Shown: positions 6,895 through 9,834 of the stretch, piece by piece
Layout of the letters: each line of letters begins with the position of its first letter
How positions within the stretch are numbered: the stretch's first letter is position 1
Assembly (NCBI GenBank): GCA_016709845.1
Contig: JADJMA010000052.1
Coordinates: 1 to 9,834 of the forward strand
Reading direction: 5' to 3'
Origin: Flammeovirgaceae bacterium
GTDB lineage: Bacteria; Bacteroidota; Bacteroidia; Cytophagales; Cyclobacteriaceae
Length of the DNA stretch: 9,834 bases
The notes under the pieces: generated by a model
Told to the model about the DNA's origin: nothing
The model's database searches: none
What the model saw: only the letters and a program-made list of their open reading frames with translations
Made by a program: the position numbers and the translations under genes

Positions 6895-7091
6895 AGTTGT
6901 TTTTATTTAAAATGGTTTTATTGAACAATACTTTCGCTGTTGCATCCGTAACAGACGGACACAAATTTTCACTGGCCTGTAAATATTCTACAGGTGTAAC
7001 ACTAATCAATAAGATAGCTTTCGATGATTGAAGGCTTGCTTACAGTAAGGGTTCTGTTGATCTGGCCTTGCAATGCATTTCGCTCTGAAAA

Positions 7092-7131
7092 ACCGGACAA
7101 ATCTTCTACTCAAATCATTTTGATGTCCGGT
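7092..7131 (-). terminator. Perfect inverted repeat, possible minus-strand terminator
   Basis: ACCGGACA (7092-7099) and TGTCCGGT (7124-7131) pair perfectly over a 24-base AT-rich loop. On the minus strand the hairpin runs into five T, suiting a terminator or leader attenuator upstream of the secreted-protein genes. No gene between it and the next terminator needs ending, so its role is unclear. Confidence 0.4.
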
Positions 7132-7235
7132 ACAAATATATAACGACTTTTTTGAAATCACCAAATTGTTGGTCAAAATAATGAACAGGAAATTGTTGAT
7201 AGTGGAATTAGTAAGAGATTAATCCTCATGCTGGA

Positions 7236-7255
7236 GGAACACGGATTGAACGGAT
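7236..7255 (+). repeat. 20-base direct repeat, copy 1
   Basis: GGAACACGGATTGAACGGAT occurs here and again, without mismatch, at 7556-7575. From memory, ACACGGATT-type words are common dispersed intergenic repeats in environmental bacterial genomes. Confidence 0.75.
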
Positions 7256-7316
7256 CACTTTGTGAATACGGATTTGCATGGATTTTTTCGTTACGCCAAG
7301 TGCATCTCACGATCAA

Positions 7317-7335
7317 GCTCCGTTAGGAGCGACAT
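7317..7335 (+). repeat. REP-like mini-hairpin 1
   Basis: Five-base stem GCTCC/GGAGC around a GTTA loop, followed by GACAT. It shares its build (5-bp stem, NTTA loop, GACA tail) with the element at 7370-7387 although the stem sequences differ, which suggests two members of one palindromic repeat class with compensating stem changes. Confidence 0.5.
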
Positions 7336-7369
7336 ATGGCAACAAAAAAAGCACCCACCACCACCCAGA

Positions 7370-7387
7370 ACCCCTTTAGGGGTGACA
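7370..7387 (+). repeat. REP-like mini-hairpin 2
   Basis: Five-base stem ACCCC/GGGGT around a TTTA loop, followed by GACA. It lies 39 bases after the first mini-hairpin, in the same orientation. It is followed by CCTCTGCACCTCTGCGAGAA, another word I associate with dispersed intergenic repeats. Confidence 0.5.
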
Positions 7388-7555
7388 CCACTGCGCCCTC
7401 ACCTCTGCACCTCTGCGAGAAACAACTCGTTGAACTCAGCACTCGAAATCAAGCTGAAATAGATCCGCGAATTCCGCTTGTTGACATTTAGTTTTTTAAA
7501 AAGAGTTAAGAGAAGCGGAACCGCAGCATCGGCGTCATCTGTGTTCCATCAGACA

Positions 7556-7575
7556 GGAACACGGATTGAACGGAT
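7556..7575 (+). repeat. 20-base direct repeat, copy 2
   Basis: Exact copy of 7236-7255. Here it forms the right arm of an inverted repeat with TGTGTTCC just upstream (7540-7547), across an eight-base gap, so the repeat unit may be palindromic at its edge. Confidence 0.75.
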
Positions 7576-7640
7576 TAAACGGGTCTACGCGAATTGATTT
7601 AAAGAAAATTTAGTGTAAATACGAATGATTATTTCTAATA

Positions 7641-7683
7641 AAAAAAGTCTGATACTAACCTGCTATAGATTTGTATCAGACTT
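7641..7683 (-). terminator. Terminator of the Omp28-type gene
   Basis: Arms AAGTCTGATAC (7645-7655) and GTATCAGACTT (7673-7683) pair perfectly over 11 bases. On the minus strand the hairpin is followed by a T-run (complement of the A-run at 7641-7646). It lies 41 bases after the stop codon of the gene at 7725. Confidence 0.85.
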
Positions 7684-7724
7684 CTTTAATCTGCATTGTT
7701 CGGTGCAGATACAGTTGAAAGTTA

Positions 7725-8570
7725 TTATTTCAATTTTATCTCTTCAACCTGGATAATCTCCTTGGTTGTTTCGTTTGTCAGAATTGCAACCAGGTGAATA
7801 TGGTCTGCAACGGCATCGTTAGGCACCAGGCGTGTAGCAGAATAACTGCGTGTGATTTCTGCGCCAGCTGCTTGTGTGCCCAGGCTTTCTCCATATGTAC
7901 CGTTCAATGTTCCTCTCAATACATGGTTGTGAATGTAACTTTGCACATTGGTATTTCCATCTTTCTGCCATTGAATAATGCTGTCTTCTGTAAAGTAAAC
8001 AGCAAGACTCACCGGATCGGTCAATTCATTTACCACTTTCACTGTAACATCGGCAGTGATGCTTTTATTTGTTTCATTGTAAGTTGGAGTGATTTCAATT
8101 CCTGCATCTGCGGGTATTGCTAACCAATCATTGATTTTTGGTTCCCAGTTTGCCCAATCAAGAATCAGTTGATTGTTGGTGCCACTGTTGAGCATTCGGT
8201 TTACCATCCCTTTTGGAAAAGGTTGTCCGATTACGTTGAAGTCAGTAGCAATCTGGGTTGATAATGCATTGCGGAAATCGTAAGTGAATACGGTGCTCCG
8301 GATGGATGGGTCAGCCCAATAATCTGCGTGTACAGCGATGATGACCAGTTGCTCGCCAAATAAATTATGTAAGCGGGTGGCCTCACGGTGTGCATTCGGA
8401 CAAGCCTGACAAACGTGACCGGTGAAGTCTTCGATCAGTACTTTGCGCACCACATTGTCACTGGTATCTACTCCGCCGTTATTTGTTACTCCGTAAGGTC
8501 CGTCAATTTCATCACAGCCCTGAATAAACAGGATAGAAGCGGCGACCAGAAGAAGATGTTTGAATTTCGT
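7725..8570 (-). CDS. Omp28-related lipoprotein with thioredoxin-like CxxC domain
   Basis: The frame is open from 8570 to the TAA at 7725-7727, giving 281 residues. Residues 1-19 form a lipoprotein signal (KFKHLLLVAASILFIQGC), with the lipidated Cys at 19. A Gly/Asn/Asp linker follows. The Omp28/thioredoxin-like domain begins near residue 43 (VLIEDFTGHVCQACPNAHRE), with CxxC at 54-57 and the probable cis-Pro loop in VIGQPFPKGMVNR. The C-terminal half is a beta-sandwich-like region (SITADVTVKVVNELTDPVSL) typical of the family. The protein should sit on the outer membrane facing the periplasm or the surface; partners unknown. The expected start before KFKHLL is ACG (8568-8570), not ATG, and no ATG, GTG or TTG suits the signal peptide, so a strict caller would begin at GTG 8453 and lose the signal. 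It lies 64 bases after the DUF6029-type gene, in the same direction, and ends in its own terminator. Confidence 0.85.
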   Translation of the reverse strand, partial: TKFKHLLLVAASILFIQGCDEIDGPYGVTNNGGVDTSDNVVRKVLIEDFTGHVCQACPNAHREATRLHNLFGEQLVIIAVHADYWADPSIRSTVFTYDFRNALSTQIATDFNVIGQPFPKGMVNRMLNSGTNNQLILDWANWEPKINDWLAIPADAGIEITPTYNETNKSITADVTVKVVNELTDPVSLAVYFTEDSIIQWQKDGNTNVQSYIHNHVLRGTLNGTYGESLGTQAAGAEITRSYSATRLVPNDAVADHIHLVAILTNETTKEIIQVEEIKLK

Positions 8571-8634
8571 GATTGTATTTGTTGGGTGTTCGTTAATATC
8601 AAAGGCATGAATAATTATTCCTGTTTGCCGAAGG

Positions 8635-9834
8635 TTAGAACCTGCTGCTGACTGTCAGCGCAATGCCATTACTTGCAGGTACGAAGCGGCAAACACCGCC
8701 TACGCATAATAATCTGGCCCGTTGACTGCCCAGGAGATCCCGACACGTGTACCAGTCTACATAGTTGATGCTTCCGTTAAAGTAATGAAAACGTTTGTCG
8801 CTGTCTTCGTTTCCGTAATTCCATTCGTCAAAAGCGGTAAGAGTCCAATGGGGAGCCATGTTGAATTCAACCAATGCCATTGCCCAGTTTCCACGATCCT
8901 GTTCGGTATAAGATGTTCAATATCGAATCGAATACTGTTTTCGTTGGTGATCTTATAGGTGTATTCGATTACGCCGAGATGGGAAGAGACCTGCTTTTCG
9001 CCGATCTTACCTTCGATTTTATTTCGGTCGTAAATCTGATAGAGATAACGGCAATAATTTTACTTTTTAGAGATTTTCTTTGTGACTTCCAGTGTTACTT
9101 CCTGGTAATAGCGATCCTCTCCGATGGCGAAGAAGTCACTCTTATATCCCAATGTGTCGTCAAGATTTGTTCTGTCGATATCACTTACAGCTGCGTAATT
9201 GGCCATGATCGTAGTGCCATATTGACCACCGAGTTTAGTTTTCGGTTTGAAGTTGTAGTAGATCTCTGCTGATCCGCCCATCTCTCCCAGTGGCTGGGTA
9301 GCATAAGGATATAAAGTAGCCAGACGATATGTTTGCTGACGATTTACAGCAGGAAGGTAGTTGATGAGCAAACGGTTTCCGGTGACAGCACGGTCAGAGC
9401 GGAAATCCATGTTTGATACACGCTTTCCGCTTACACGCACACCGAGACCTTTTTTCGTGTAGGTAAGGTTGGTGAACAATGCTTCGCCGTAGTTGTAGGT
9501 GAAGAGGTTTGACTGAAGGGTCGTTGATTTTGTAAGCATATTCCGCATCAAAAGCTACTTTACCATATTTCAGACTCAGGCGACCAGCATAGGCTCCTAC
9601 GTTTTCCGGCAATACCAACGAAGGACGATCATCTTTCTGGTACTTGCTCACGAAACTACCGCCAATGCCTATCCGAAGTTTCATGTTTTCGAACATTTTA
9701 ACTGCATCATTCAGTTGAATGTCGGCATCAACACCGTACAATACTCTCGAGGGTACGTGAAAAATCTCTCTGACGACCAATCACCCCTTTCAGCGTAATA
9801 CCGGCTGCCGGAGTAGAAGATGGCACGTAATCCG
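8635..9834 (-). pseudogene. DUF6029-type outer-membrane protein, cut by the right edge and frame-disrupted
   Basis: The reading sense passes through five segments. In transcription order they are YVPSSTPAAGITLKGVIGRQ; then, after a step near 9733-9740, VDADIQLNDAVKMFENMKLR to AEYAYKINDP; after a step near 9516-9520, QSNLFTYNYGEALFTNLTYT to EVTKKISKK; after a step near 9061-9070, RYLYQIYDRNKIEGKIGEKQ to SIRFDIEHL; and after a step near 8905-8925, EQDRGNWAMALVEFNMAPHW to CVGGVCRFVPASNGIALTVS and TAA at 8635. The alternating aromatic strands and final ...RF fit an outer-membrane beta barrel. The GVCRFVPAS end and the neighbouring Omp28 gene are what I recall for DUF6029 proteins; I could not check this by search. 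About 400 residues are in view; the N-terminus and signal peptide lie outside. Function of the family is unknown. Segments show no internal stops, so loss is recent or only apparent. Confidence 0.65.

Larger units (their letters stand above)
6895..7724. other. Long intergenic region with hairpins and repeats
   Basis: About 830 bases without a supported gene. It holds the 8-bp inverted repeat at 7092-7131, two REP-like mini-hairpins at 7317-7387, a 20-base direct repeat at 7236-7255 and 7556-7575, and at its right end the terminator of the Omp28-type gene. A short minus-strand frame around 7012-7118 gives a protein-like peptide (NALQGQINRTLTVSKPSIIE) but has no start and overlaps the hairpin. 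GC is higher in the repeat part (7300-7600) than in the flanks. Confidence 0.5.

Noticed and set aside
6638..7009. 123-codon open frame on the minus strand
   Set aside because: It overlaps the signal-peptide frame at 6649-6894 in another frame, has His/Cys/Asn-rich composition without family likeness, and lacks a sensible start; it is a shadow.
7012..7118. Small minus-strand peptide gene
   Set aside because: The translation looks protein-like, but there is no start codon with a ribosome site and it overlaps the inverted repeat at 7092-7131.
1..9834. CRISPR array, rRNA, riboswitch or complete insertion sequence
   Set aside because: No regularly spaced repeats, rRNA-like blocks, recognisable aptamer cores or transposase with terminal inverted repeats were seen on either strand.

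Overview
The window looks like the chromosome of a Bacteroidota bacterium, probably an environmental lineage; I cannot name a genus. The evidence is an Omp28-type lipoprotein next to a DUF6029-type outer-membrane protein, two Bacteroidota-style promoters with an exact TAnnTTTG -7 box (positions 2554-2561 and 4402-4409, both read on the minus strand), lipoboxes with Q before the final residue, and an integrase arm domain of the kind carried by Bacteroidota mobile elements.

Layout. Positions 1-2400 are AT-rich and hold only broken genes: an interrupted tyrosine integrase running off the left edge (minus), a C-terminal scrap (715-845, plus), an unrecognised gene split by a stop and a frameshift (882-1735, minus), and a gene remnant carrying three in-frame TAA codons (2036-2388, plus). 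This decayed island ends at the terminator of tRNA-Cys(GCA) (2472-2542, minus), whose 3' end faces it. Next comes a healthy stretch: a small TerB-like protein (2752-3102, plus) and a glutaryl-CoA-dehydrogenase-like acyl-CoA dehydrogenase (3173-4351, minus), convergent on a shared bidirectional terminator.

Positions 4638-6894 hold four small minus-strand genes for exported proteins, separated by about 80 bases each. In transcription order they are two related small secreted proteins with paired cysteines (6894-6483 and 6400-5943), then two related lipoproteins (5874-5304 and 5222-4638) whose C-termini resemble a thioredoxin fold without the CxxC. None reads through as it stands; each has one to three single-base frame changes, several in short homopolymers, but almost no internal stop codons. 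Because of this, simple ORF finding misses them.

Positions 6895-7724 have no supported gene. They contain a perfect 8-bp inverted repeat, two REP-like mini-hairpins, a 20-base direct repeat and, at the right end, the terminator of the next gene. Positions 7725-9834 hold an Omp28-type lipoprotein (open frame intact but its likely start is ACG instead of ATG) and, upstream in the same direction, a DUF6029-type gene with at least four frame changes that runs off the right edge.

The central question is whether the many frame changes in 4638-6894 and 8635-9834 are true pseudogenisation or base-level assembly errors. Intact neighbours (acyl-CoA dehydrogenase, TerB-like) show the error or decay is very uneven.
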